Assembly: GCA_012522255.1 (NCBI GenBank)
Contig: JAAYKT010000053.1
Span: forward strand, 1 to 8,017
DNA from: Clostridiales bacterium
Lineage (GTDB): Bacteria; Bacillota; Clostridia; Lutisporales; Lutisporaceae
DNA: 8,017 nt
Direction of reading: 5' to 3'
Shown: positions 1 to 6,413 of the stretch, one piece after another
Layout: each line of letters opens with the position of its first letter
How positions within the stretch are numbered: position 1 is the first letter of the stretch
Notes under the pieces: model-generated
The model's database searches: none
Told to the model about the DNA's origin: nothing
The model's input: only the letters and a program-made list of their open reading frames with translations
Program-made: the position numbers and the translations under genes

Positions 1-4
1 ACAT

Positions 5-36
5 AACACTGCTATATGGCGGTGTTTTTTCTTTTC
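5..36 (+). terminator. Intrinsic terminator of an upstream gene outside the window
   Basis: AACACTGC (5-12) pairs with GCGGTGTT (19-26), giving eight pairs including one G-U around a 6-base loop, and a T-rich tract (25-36) follows. This is the standard shape of a Rho-independent terminator reading rightward. It indicates that a plus-strand gene ends just left of the window and that the next gene needs its own promoter. Confidence 0.75.
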
Positions 37-201
37 CTGTCATTATGTAATTTAGATGTAATTCAAATATATGTTATAAATATCTGGCTGCAAATCTATA
101 TGCAATTCAAACAATCAAAAAATGAAACAATTCGTTGTTATATTTAGGATAAGCAAGGATATCTAAAATATTTATGAAAAAAATTTATAGTTTTAATTTG
201 A

Positions 202-231
202 TTGAATTAAAATTATTTAATTATAGATAAT
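202..231 (+). promoter_or_regulatory. Candidate sigma-A promoter of the large surface-protein gene
   Basis: TTGAAT (202-207) and GATAAT (226-231) are separated by 18 bases and match four and five of six consensus positions. Transcription would begin near 238, just ahead of the Shine-Dalgarno sequence at 245-251. An alternative pair is TTGATT (198-203) with TATAGA (222-227). An 8-bp inverted repeat, TTTTAATT (191-198) and AATTAAAA (205-212), overlaps the -35 and could be an operator, but the region is so AT-rich that chance is a fair explanation. The remaining bases between 37 and 200 show no gene. Confidence 0.4.
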
Positions 232-244
232 AATCTGAATAATT

Positions 245-272
245 AGGAGGGAATTCTATGGTTTTTCTTTAA
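245..272 (+). promoter_or_regulatory. Strong Shine-Dalgarno and ATG opening a four-codon frame (M-V-F-L-stop)
   Basis: AGGAGGG (245-251) sits 6 bases before ATG (258-260), which is near-ideal spacing. The frame then reads GTT TTT CTT TAA and stops at 270-272. The frame of the large gene is open through this region (from 260 onward) but is one base behind. Either the ATG is the ancestral or true start, joined to the gene by a -1 shift or a missing base in the T5 run (262-266), or it is a regulatory leader peptide. What is seen is the site and the frame mismatch; the choice between explanations is inference. Confidence 0.6.
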
Positions 273-299
273 AAAAATTAAATCCTTTTAAAGAAAAAC
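261..299 (+). repeat. Perfect 14-bp inverted repeat immediately after the 258 ATG
   Basis: GTTTTTCTTTAAAA (261-274) is the exact reverse complement of TTTTAAAGAAAAAC (286-299), with an 11-base loop (275-285). The stem has only three G-C pairs per arm, so stability is modest, but it is uninterrupted and starts at the first base after the ATG. No T tract follows, so it is not a terminator on this strand. It could modulate initiation or frame at this start, or be a by-product of lysine/phenylalanine-rich coding sequence. Confidence 0.6.
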
Positions 300-334
300 A
301 GAATCGCAAGGTAACAACAAAACATATACAAAAG

Positions 335-3300
335 ATGAAATTAGCCGGACTGTTTATCCTAGCACTCGCCCTTATACTTTCATCAATGCCTTTGGATATA
401 TTAGCACAATCCAGTGAAAGTACACCTACTTACATCGCCTTTACGTCAGACGTATATGGAAATACAATTAATCTGAGTAATTGGCTGGGTAAGCTCAAGA
501 GTGAGGTAAATGTTCAAAAGCTGGATCGGATGGTTTTTGGCGGTGATTACGCAGGTTATAGTGGTGACAGTAGTTCTTGGACAGCTGTAAATGACTGTGT
601 ATCGAAAGTCAATGAGATTTATAGCGAAACCCCCTGTATACTGGTTAGAGGTAATCATGATTTGCAAAATGGAAGTTATGCCAATGGGCTTGTATATAAT
701 GGTAATGACTACGCAATCTATGCCTTGGATACTTCATTAGAATCATCCTTTAAGCAGAGTGAGATAGACGATTTGTCTATAAAGCTTAATTCCATTTCAT
801 CATCCAAGCCGGTTTTTGTATTATCACACCGTCCAATCCATCATTTTGGCGGGCGTACTACAACTAATTCAGATAATCTGTTAGCTGTTCTAAACGAACA
901 TGAAAATGTTATGTTTCTTTGGGGTCATAATCATTCACAAGGGGATTCTCAGTATGGAGTTATTAGATATAAGGGGGACAACATTGTAACTACACAGGGG
1001 GGATCCGGAAAAACAATTGAGTTTACGTATCTGTCGTATGGGGCGATGAATGAAGGAGCAAGCAAAAAAACATATGGTCTTTTGGCCACTCTTAATAAGG
1101 CTGGGACAAATACAAATATAGAATTTGAATATAAGGATCTTCAAGGCAATAAGTCCTTTAATGAGTCTGGTGGTTCAATAACTATAGGAAATGGTACCTT
1201 TGATAAAACAGTTTATCGCAAAGCAGATTCACCGGAAGATGGTAAAACTTATTTAGTAGTGGGAGAATTAAATGGTGCCTATTATTCACTGACACCGGAA
1301 ACATACGAGAGCAAATATTTGAAAGGTGTCCAGGTAACAGTATCAGGTGACCAAGTAACATCAGATGTAAGTGCTGATATGCTTTGGGAATTTACAGAAT
1401 TTTACGATGGATATAGGATAGTAAATGGTGATGACAATCATTTATATCGTAAAGGCAGCTCTGCATCTGATAGTGTCTATATAGGTAATGCTAATCAATA
1501 CGATGGAATAGACTCAGACAAGAATTATAAACGGTACGGTGCTTGGATATATGACGAAGGCGAAAATAGTTTAAGAACATTTTCTACAGGGTCTAACAAC
1601 CCGACAGATTATTATCTTTTAGCTAAAGAAAACAAAGGTAACTATCAGTTTTATATTGCAGAATCTATATCTAATGGATTTAAGTTATATTTATATGAAG
1701 TTGTTGAAGGCATCCCGGTTGAAAAATATACTGTAACCTTCGATAGCAAAGGTGGTAGCGCAGTAAATCCGATAACAAATATATTAGAAGGTTCAACAAT
1801 ATCATTACCAAATGCACCAACAAAATCCGGGCATACTTTTGAGGGTTGGTACAAGGAAGAGTCTTTGACAAATAAGTTTACATCATCAACGCCTATCATT
1901 TCAAATATCACTGTATATGCTAAATGGGCACAGAATCAGCAAGGTGATCCATCCGGTGCAGCACACATCGGATTAACATCAGATGTTCATGGAAATCTGA
2001 ACAACTTGACAAAATGGTTGAATAATTTAAAAAGCAGTGCGCCAACATTGAATCATATGATATTTGGTGGCGATTACCCTGAATCACGAAATGTGACAAA
2101 TCCTGGACCCGAATATTATATACATGCATGTGAGAATATTGCAAAAGAGGCATATGGAGAAATACCAGTTGTATTGGTAAGGGGTAATCATGATACTAAA
2201 GATGAAAGCATATTCCCCGGTGGCCTCAGATATAATGGTTCTGATTATGCTATATACGTATTAGATTCTTCAGGAACGAGTTCTTCTACGGCAACTTTTT
2301 TAACGTCAGAGATAAATGATTTAAGTCAAAAATTAAACACTGTCCTTGCTTCCAAACCTGTCTTTGTAGTTTCTCATTGCCCATTACATTATTATGGCGG
2401 CGGTGGGTTTGGGGGCCGTTTCACTGCAAAGGCGGATGAGCTTCTCCAGGTATTAAATAAGCATGAGAATGTTATATTTGTATGGGGACATTATCATACC
2501 CTTGGTGATCCTTCATATGGAAAAGTGTTTACTAAGGCAGATAAGCATAAAATTACAACCACGGCAAATGGGCCGGAGCAAGAACTCAAATTCACATATG
2601 TAAATTTTGGGGCTATGAACCAAGGGAATAACGGAGCCCACGGTTTACTTGCAACTTTGTCAAAAGACGATGATGATACATTAATTAGATTTGATTATAA
2701 GGGCCTCAGTGGAAATACAGTTTATAGTTATAATGTTGTGATAGCAGGCTCCAGTGGTGGAGAGGATCCACCGATAGATCCGCCTATAGATTGTGTTTAT
2801 GAATTGACAAATAGCCTGGAGGCAGGAGAATCATATGTAATTATTGTAAAATCAGGTAACCAGTATTATGTGCTTACAAATTCCAAACCAACTAATTATG
2901 AAAATTTCTTGTCAGGCACAGCAATTTCCTTGGCTAATAATACTATTTCTAATAATGATATCATGCCAAATATGTTATGGTTGGCAGAGAATAATAGCAG
3001 TTTTGGACATATGTATTTAAAAAACAGCGGGGGATATCTGCAGCGTCAAACTGGAACCGATGGGAAACTAAGCGTATCACAAACTCCAAGAGAGGATAAA
3101 GGAGGGTACGACAACTGGCAGTATAATGACGAAAGTTTATATACAATCAGCACACAAATAACTGGGACAGACAAAAAATTTGCTTTATTTTATGATTCCA
3201 AAGGTTACCTGAGGGCTAATAACACTGAAGAAAGTGTTGTCTATCTTTATAAGTTGACTGTGGAAGAGTTAGAAGACAAAGAAATTGTCGAAAATGTTAA

Positions 3301-5203
3301 GTTAACAGATATTACTGTAAACTTTGGCACCGGGTTATCAGAAATAGGTTTACCTGATACAGTCTTTCCTAAATTAGATGACGGTTCAAATATCGAATTA
3401 ACAGTATCTTGGAATGATGGTACACCTGAATATGATGGGAATACCCCGGGAACATATAGATTTGAAGGTGAGCTTGAAGAAAAAGATGGGATACTAAATT
3501 CCGGTCAATTTGTAGCAGAGATAAATGTAATAGTAAAAGAAGAAGTAATTAATGACAAAGAGATAACCAGTGTAAACATAGTTGAAGATATCTCCGTAGA
3601 ATATGGTACTGAAATCGATGATATAGACTTCCCTGATAAAGTCAGTGTTAATCTAAGTGACGGAACAAAAATGGATTTATCAGTGTCTTGGGATGAAGGC
3701 ACACCCGAATATAATGGCAATAGTGCCGGGGATTATGAATTCACAGGTGAGCTATTATTACCTGCTGACATTACAAATCCAAATGAGCTTGTTGCAATAA
3801 TTACAGTAGTGGTCTGGGACGAAGAAGCGGAAGATATAAATATAGATACTGTTGCAGACATAGATGATTTAGAGGTACCCTTTGGGACTAAAATAGAGGA
3901 TATTGATTTACCGATAGCGGTAGAGGTCACTTTAGATGACGGGAGCACAAGAAACTTAGGAGTCATATGGGATGACGGGAATCCGCCTTATGATCCCAAT
4001 GAGGCCGGGGAATATGAATTTGAAGGAACTATAAACCTAATAACCGGTGTGATAAACAATAATAATCTAAAGGTAAAAGTAACGGTGATAGTACTGGAAG
4101 AAGAAGAACCTCCTGTGCAGGAGTACACTATAACATTTAACAGTAATGGTGGGAGTGCAGTAAGCGCCAATACGGCACCTGCCGGCACCACAATCAATAG
4201 GCCCGGCGATCCGTCAAGAAGCGGCTATAATTTCATAAGCTGGAATCCGGAAGTACCCGATGTTATGCCTGAAAACAACTTAACGGTTGTTGCACAGTGG
4301 GAGAAAAAGCCTGATAGCACAGGTGGAACCAGTAGTGGTGGCGGTGGCGGAGGCGGCACGGTTATCAGAGTCACCGAATTAAGTATAACTAATCAGCCTG
4401 TCAAAACCGAATATGTAGAAGGTGAAGTTTTTGACCCCACCGGCATGGAAGTTACTGTAAAATATAGCGATAAGTCAACCAAGAAAGTAAAAGGATTTAA
4501 ATATTCACCTGTGGATAAGCTAAAATTAAGTGACAATAAGATAACTGTGACCTATGGAGGAAAGACTGCGGTAATCGATATTATCGTAAAGGCATCTAAA
4601 GTTATCGAAGTTCCCCCGGTAGAAATACCTGCAGATATACCTTACCCGGATTTCAAGGATATACCGCATGATTCCCCGCATTATGAACCTGTAAAATTTG
4701 TCACAACAAGAGGATTGTATCAAGGTATCAGTAAAGATGAATTTGGTCCTGATGTTCTGATTTCACGCAGCATGTTTGTTACTATACTGAGCAGATTTGA
4801 ATTTGGAAGTGATGATAAAGTTCCAAAAGAAAGCGTGGATTTCATTGATTTGCCTCAAGATTGGTATAAGAATGCTATTGCCTGGGCATATAAAAATAAA
4901 ATTGCATTAGGCGTGAGTGAGACTGAATTTAACCCAGAGGGTGTATTGACATGGGAACAAATGGTTGTTTTCTTATATAGGTATGCAAAATATAAGGGCT
5001 ATGATACAAACTTCAATACTGATGTTTTAAAAGACTTTGCAGATGGTAACAAAGTAAGCGACTATGCGGTAGAGGCCATGTCCTGGGCATTAAAAAATAA
5101 CCTTATTACCGGTGGAGCAGATAAGATATTAGCACCGCAAAAACAGGCTTCCAGGGCTGAAAGTGCCGATATGTTTATGAGATTTGCCAAACTGCCAAAA
5201 TAA
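335..5203 (+). CDS. Secreted SLH-anchored protein with two metallophosphoesterase domains
   Basis: A 1622-residue extracytoplasmic protein. Residues 1-25 form a signal peptide with a hydrophobic core (LAGLFILALALILSS). Calcineurin-like metallophosphoesterase 1 spans about 33-250, with D39-V-Y41, GGD71, GNHD 106-109, H165 and GHNH 197-200. Domain 2 spans about 544-775, with D550-V-H552, GGD580, GNHD 617-620, H681 and GHYH 718-721. A beta-rich unit of no family I can name follows each (about 300-458 and 822-974). InlB/Flg_new repeats lie at 464-531 and 1264-1322. Three group-4-like Ig domains cover 986-1253; a polyglycine linker (1335-1341) precedes a group-3-like Ig domain (1345-1418). Three SLH repeats (1438-1620) should bind secondary cell-wall polymer. 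It probably hydrolyses phosphate mono- or diesters at the cell surface; substrate unknown. Domain 1 lacks its first His ligand. No good Shine-Dalgarno precedes the 335 ATG; the real start may be 258 through a frameshift, adding a lysine-rich n-region. Confidence 0.85.
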   Translation: MKLAGLFILALALILSSMPLDILAQSSESTPTYIAFTSDVYGNTINLSNWLGKLKSEVNVQKLDRMVFGGDYAGYSGDSSSWTAVNDCVSKVNEIYSETPCILVRGNHDLQNGSYANGLVYNGNDYAIYALDTSLESSFKQSEIDDLSIKLNSISSSKPVFVLSHRPIHHFGGRTTTNSDNLLAVLNEHENVMFLWGHNHSQGDSQYGVIRYKGDNIVTTQGGSGKTIEFTYLSYGAMNEGASKKTYGLLATLNKAGTNTNIEFEYKDLQGNKSFNESGGSITIGNGTFDKTVYRKADSPEDGKTYLVVGELNGAYYSLTPETYESKYLKGVQVTVSGDQVTSDVSADMLWEFTEFYDGYRIVNGDDNHLYRKGSSASDSVYIGNANQYDGIDSDKNYKRYGAWIYDEGENSLRTFSTGSNNPTDYYLLAKENKGNYQFYIAESISNGFKLYLYEVVEGIPVEKYTVTFDSKGGSAVNPITNILEGSTISLPNAPTKSGHTFEGWYKEESLTNKFTSSTPIISNITVYAKWAQNQQGDPSGAAHIGLTSDVHGNLNNLTKWLNNLKSSAPTLNHMIFGGDYPESRNVTNPGPEYYIHACENIAKEAYGEIPVVLVRGNHDTKDESIFPGGLRYNGSDYAIYVLDSSGTSSSTATFLTSEINDLSQKLNTVLASKPVFVVSHCPLHYYGGGGFGGRFTAKADELLQVLNKHENVIFVWGHYHTLGDPSYGKVFTKADKHKITTTANGPEQELKFTYVNFGAMNQGNNGAHGLLATLSKDDDDTLIRFDYKGLSGNTVYSYNVVIAGSSGGEDPPIDPPIDCVYELTNSLEAGESYVIIVKSGNQYYVLTNSKPTNYENFLSGTAISLANNTISNNDIMPNMLWLAENNSSFGHMYLKNSGGYLQRQTGTDGKLSVSQTPREDKGGYDNWQYNDESLYTISTQITGTDKKFALFYDSKGYLRANNTEESVVYLYKLTVEELEDKEIVENVKLTDITVNFGTGLSEIGLPDTVFPKLDDGSNIELTVSWNDGTPEYDGNTPGTYRFEGELEEKDGILNSGQFVAEINVIVKEEVINDKEITSVNIVEDISVEYGTEIDDIDFPDKVSVNLSDGTKMDLSVSWDEGTPEYNGNSAGDYEFTGELLLPADITNPNELVAIITVVVWDEEAEDINIDTVADIDDLEVPFGTKIEDIDLPIAVEVTLDDGSTRNLGVIWDDGNPPYDPNEAGEYEFEGTINLITGVINNNNLKVKVTVIVLEEEEPPVQEYTITFNSNGGSAVSANTAPAGTTINRPGDPSRSGYNFISWNPEVPDVMPENNLTVVAQWEKKPDSTGGTSSGGGGGGGTVIRVTELSITNQPVKTEYVEGEVFDPTGMEVTVKYSDKSTKKVKGFKYSPVDKLKLSDNKITVTYGGKTAVIDIIVKASKVIEVPPVEIPADIPYPDFKDIPHDSPHYEPVKFVTTRGLYQGISKDEFGPDVLISRSMFVTILSRFEFGSDDKVPKESVDFIDLPQDWYKNAIAWAYKNKIALGVSETEFNPEGVLTWEQMVVFLYRYAKYKGYDTNFNTDVLKDFADGNKVSDYAVEAMSWALKNNLITGGADKILAPQKQASRAESADMFMRFAKLPK
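431..3256 (+). repeat. Internal duplication: metallophosphoesterase plus beta-rich unit, two copies
   Basis: Residues 33-458 (bases 431-1708) and 544-974 (1964-3256) share the same order of landmarks. In the phosphoesterase part, TSDV-GN, MIFGGDY/MVFGGDY, LVRGNHD, DYAIY, SKPVFV-SH, LNEHENV/LNKHENV, WGH-H and GLLATL recur. In the beta-rich part, a G-x-[TS]-Y start, YY-LT, MLW (349-351 and 880-882), a Trp with nearby Tyr (W404, W928) and a closing [LV]YLY strand recur. The phosphoesterase parts are clearly related; the beta-rich parts are more diverged. An InlB/Flg_new repeat separates the copies. Confidence 0.8.
3290..4093 (+). repeat. Three tandem group-4-like bacterial Ig domains
   Basis: Residues about 986-1067, 1077-1160 and 1171-1253 repeat one pattern: an opening strand, [FY]GT at the turn, an I-x-[FL]P element, [LV]-x-DG before a strand ending in [SI]W, a D/E-G-x-P-x-Y turn, an N-x-x-G-x-Y-x-F-x-G segment, and a closing V-x-V strand. 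This matches bacterial Ig-like group 4 domains, usually spacers in surface proteins. The repeats and their linkers are markedly rich in Asp and Glu, which may bind calcium or keep the stalk extended; that is inference. Confidence 0.75.
4646..5194 (+). other. C-terminal block of three S-layer-homology repeats
   Basis: Repeats lie at residues about 1438-1490, 1500-1555 and 1557-1620. Each opens with an F-x-D or similar motif (DFKDI, DFIDL, DFAD), has an aromatic/Ala helix (for example AIAWAYKNKI, AMSWALKNNL), a G-x-x-x-x-x-F/L-x-P turn, and a box at the TRAE position that reads SRSM, TWEQ and SRAE. Three repeats form the usual trimeric-like prong that binds pyruvylated secondary cell-wall polymer. 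There is no LPxTG sortase signal, so this block is the anchor. Confidence 0.9.
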
Positions 5204-5235
5204 AAACCAGAAGCAGGAGTAAAAACACATAACAA

Positions 5236-5280
5236 TTATTAAAGGATGTATCACTTATATGCGATGCATCCTTTAATTAT
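5236..5280. terminator. Hairpin between convergent genes, probably a bidirectional terminator
   Basis: ATTAAAGGATGTATC (5238-5252) pairs with GATGCATCCTTTAAT (5263-5277) over 15 positions with a single G-T wobble and a 10-base loop. It lies 34 bases after the large gene's stop and about 65 bases after the stop of the minus-strand gene. There is no clean T tract on either side: on the plus strand T's are within the right arm, and on the minus strand the sequence reads on through TTGTTATGTGTTTTT. Termination in both directions is the likely role. Confidence 0.65.
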
Positions 5281-5343
5281 TATAAAAAAACATAGTTTGT
5301 AAAACATTAGAGAAGGTTAATTATCAGATATATAAAATTGTGC

Positions 5344-5511
5344 TTACCGATTATTCTCGTATGGCAGCTTAAGAAATTCTACAATAGCCAGGTTCACACT
5401 GCGGTTAGCTGCCAAAACTTCTGTATCTGTCAGGCTTTTTTTATCCTCTATAATTCTTATTAAATCCGATCTTAATTTTTCAATATTTACTAATAACTCC
5501 GGTTTTGTCAA
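5344..5511 (-). CDS. Spo0E-like small protein (55 aa), TTG start, altered signature motif
   Basis: This 55-codon gene starts with TTG (5511-5509) five bases after a strong GGAGGTG (5523-5517); no ATG or GTG near that site stays open. The product is two predicted helices, LLVNIEKLRSDLIRIIEDKK and then TDTEVLAANRSVNLAIVEFL. The length, the L-x-x-[KD]-x-EVL hinge and the helical hairpin match the Spo0E family (PF09388), whose members dephosphorylate the response regulator Spo0A and so restrain sporulation. In the usual family motif, SQ-x-L-D, the Asp is needed for phosphatase action. Here the aligned residues are N36-R37-S38-V39-N40, so Asp is replaced by Asn. It may bind Spo0A~P without hydrolysing it, act on another regulator, or be inactive. 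It is convergent with the large gene and divergent from the nitroreductase gene, with a Spo0A box upstream. Family call is from memory of the motif, not from a search. Confidence 0.75.
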   Translation of the reverse strand: MTKPELLVNIEKLRSDLIRIIEDKKSLTDTEVLAANRSVNLAIVEFLKLPYENNR

Positions 5512-5628
5512 TATTGCACCTCCATACCAATGTGTTAAATAGTGTAGCCAATATATCCTCTTTTATCCATAGCTACCTATTTATTATGCTATAATATTTG
5601 TGATGCTATATTCATTTTAGCAGGTACG

Positions 5629-5647
5629 TTCGACATATTATGTCAAT
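5629..5647 (-). promoter_or_regulatory. Spo0A box (TGTCGAA) within a palindromic site upstream of the Spo0E-like gene
   Basis: Read on the minus strand, bases 5635-5629 are TGTCGAA, an exact match to the Spo0A consensus TGNCGAA. The site overlaps a perfect inverted repeat, GACAT-ATT-ATGTC (5632-5644), whose other half gives a degenerate plus-strand box TGTCAAT (5641-5647). A TTGACA on the minus strand (5646-5641) lies just upstream and a TATAGC -10-like element begins 18 bases beyond the box, so the box would take the -35 position, as at known Spo0A-activated promoters. The 303-base gap 5512-5814 also serves the divergent nitroreductase gene, so either gene could be the target. Confidence 0.55.
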
Positions 5648-5740
5648 AATTGTGTAAAGTTTTATTTATATATTTTTGTATCAAAATAGACTTGATTTAG
5701 AAAAAAAGAACAGAATTTAGGGTAATTCATAAGTTTCAAA

Positions 5741-5746
5741 TATAAT
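5741..5746 (+). promoter_or_regulatory. Candidate -10 element of the nitroreductase gene
   Basis: TATAAT is a perfect -10 match 68 bases before the start codon. The best -35 candidate, TTTAGG at 5716-5721 with a 19-base spacer, is poor, so the promoter may be weak or need an activator. The rest of the spacer is AT-rich with no further gene visible. Confidence 0.35.
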
Positions 5747-5814
5747 CTATTAAAACAACAAAAGTCAAAAGTAAAGAGTTAGGCAAATTTAAAAAATGAA
5801 AGGAGTAATGACAA

Positions 5815-6318
5815 ATGAAAGAAATATTGACAAGAAGAAGTATAAGAAAGTACGAGGAAAAGCCTGTATCCGATGAAAAAATCCAACAGATTTTGAGAGC
5901 CGCTATGTATGCGCCTTCGGCAGGGAACGAACGCCCCTGGCATTTTATAGTTATCGAAGATCGAGAGACTTTGGATGCAATACCTAAATTCCATCAACAT
6001 ACACAAATGCTTTTGGAAGCCCCTTTGGCAATAGTGCCTTGTTGCGATACCTCCAATCTGAAATATAATGGGGTATTTTGGGTGCAGGATATGGCAGCTG
6101 CTATTCAAAACATTTTATTGGAATCAAAATATTTAGGGCTTGGAAGTTGTTGGTGCGGAGTTTATCCAAGAAAAGAATTTATAGAACCGATAAAAGATTT
6201 ACTGAATATACCGGAGCAGATAATTCCCGTTGCGGTTATAGCAATAGGACATCCCGGTGAGGAGAGGGAAGTAAGGGAAAGATATAAAGAAGAAAGGGTA
6301 CACCATGAGAAATGGTAA
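5815..6318 (+). CDS. Nitroreductase-family FMN oxidoreductase
   Basis: A 167-residue cytoplasmic flavoprotein of the nitroreductase superfamily (PF00881), which uses FMN and NAD(P)H to reduce varied acceptors such as nitro compounds, quinones or other flavins. Seen in the sequence: the N-terminal FMN phosphate-binding RRSIRKY (7-13), the APSAGNERPWHF segment (33-44), the helix WVQDMAAAIQNILLESKYLG (89-108) before LGSCW (109-113), and the FMN-contacting AIGHPGE near the C-terminus (143-149). Length fits the small clostridial subgroup. GAAAGGAG lies 9 bases before the ATG. Cys residues at 76-77, 112 and 114 show no ferredoxin-type pattern. Members usually act as homodimers. The physiological substrate cannot be read from the sequence, and the neighbours give no clue. 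Confidence 0.9.
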   Translation: MKEILTRRSIRKYEEKPVSDEKIQQILRAAMYAPSAGNERPWHFIVIEDRETLDAIPKFHQHTQMLLEAPLAIVPCCDTSNLKYNGVFWVQDMAAAIQNILLESKYLGLGSCWCGVYPRKEFIEPIKDLLNIPEQIIPVAVIAIGHPGEEREVRERYKEERVHHEKW

Positions 6319-6339
6319 GCCGTTGTTTTCAAATATTTA
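6316..6339 (+). repeat. Direct repeat copy A, at the end of the nitroreductase gene
   Basis: A 24-base segment starting at the nitroreductase stop codon that matches 6755-6778 at 21 of 24 positions; the shared core is GTTTTCAAATAT. The bases before each copy also share GAAATG and TGG-like elements with small gaps. Confidence 0.6.
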
Positions 6340-6353
6340 TTAAAAATCTTTCT

Positions 6354-6383
6354 TTGAAATAAAAACTTATCGGGTTTTACAAT
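6354..6383 (+). promoter_or_regulatory. Candidate sigma-A promoter of the chorismate mutase gene
   Basis: TTGAAA (6354-6359) and TACAAT (6378-6383) each match five of six consensus positions with an 18-base spacer. Transcription would start near 6390, leaving a leader of about 25 bases with AGAGGG (6400-6405) eight bases before the ATG. This suggests that the chorismate mutase is transcribed independently of the nitroreductase. Confidence 0.5.
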
Positions 6384-6413
6384 AATAGAAATACAACAAA
6401 GAGGGCATGTATA

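Noticed and set aside
449..460. Purple acid phosphatase assignment because of the Tyr in domain 1
   Set aside because: In purple acid phosphatases the Tyr ligand belongs to the GDxxY motif, whereas here it replaces the His of the first D-x-H motif, and domain 2 is a standard calcineurin-like type.
446..667. Minus-strand open frames lying inside the large gene, including several up to 86 codons
   Set aside because: They lie opposite a strongly coding frame with clear domains, have no convincing ribosome binding sites and no recognisable products.
5541..5560. Sigma-H promoter for the Spo0E-like gene on the minus strand (AGAGGATAT)
   Set aside because: The -35-like part fits, but no GAAT-type -10 element occurs at 11-12 bases downstream.
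5779..6108. 109-codon minus-strand frame opposite the nitroreductase gene
   Set aside because: It overlaps a well-supported family member and its translation resembles no protein I know.
6078..6260. 60-codon plus-strand frame inside the nitroreductase gene
   Set aside because: Shifted frame of a clear gene with no independent start signal.
6305..6342. 12-codon frame MRNGKPLFSNIY overlapping the nitroreductase end, with AAAGGG upstream
   Set aside because: Too short to support as a gene; more simply explained as part of the repeated intergenic segment.
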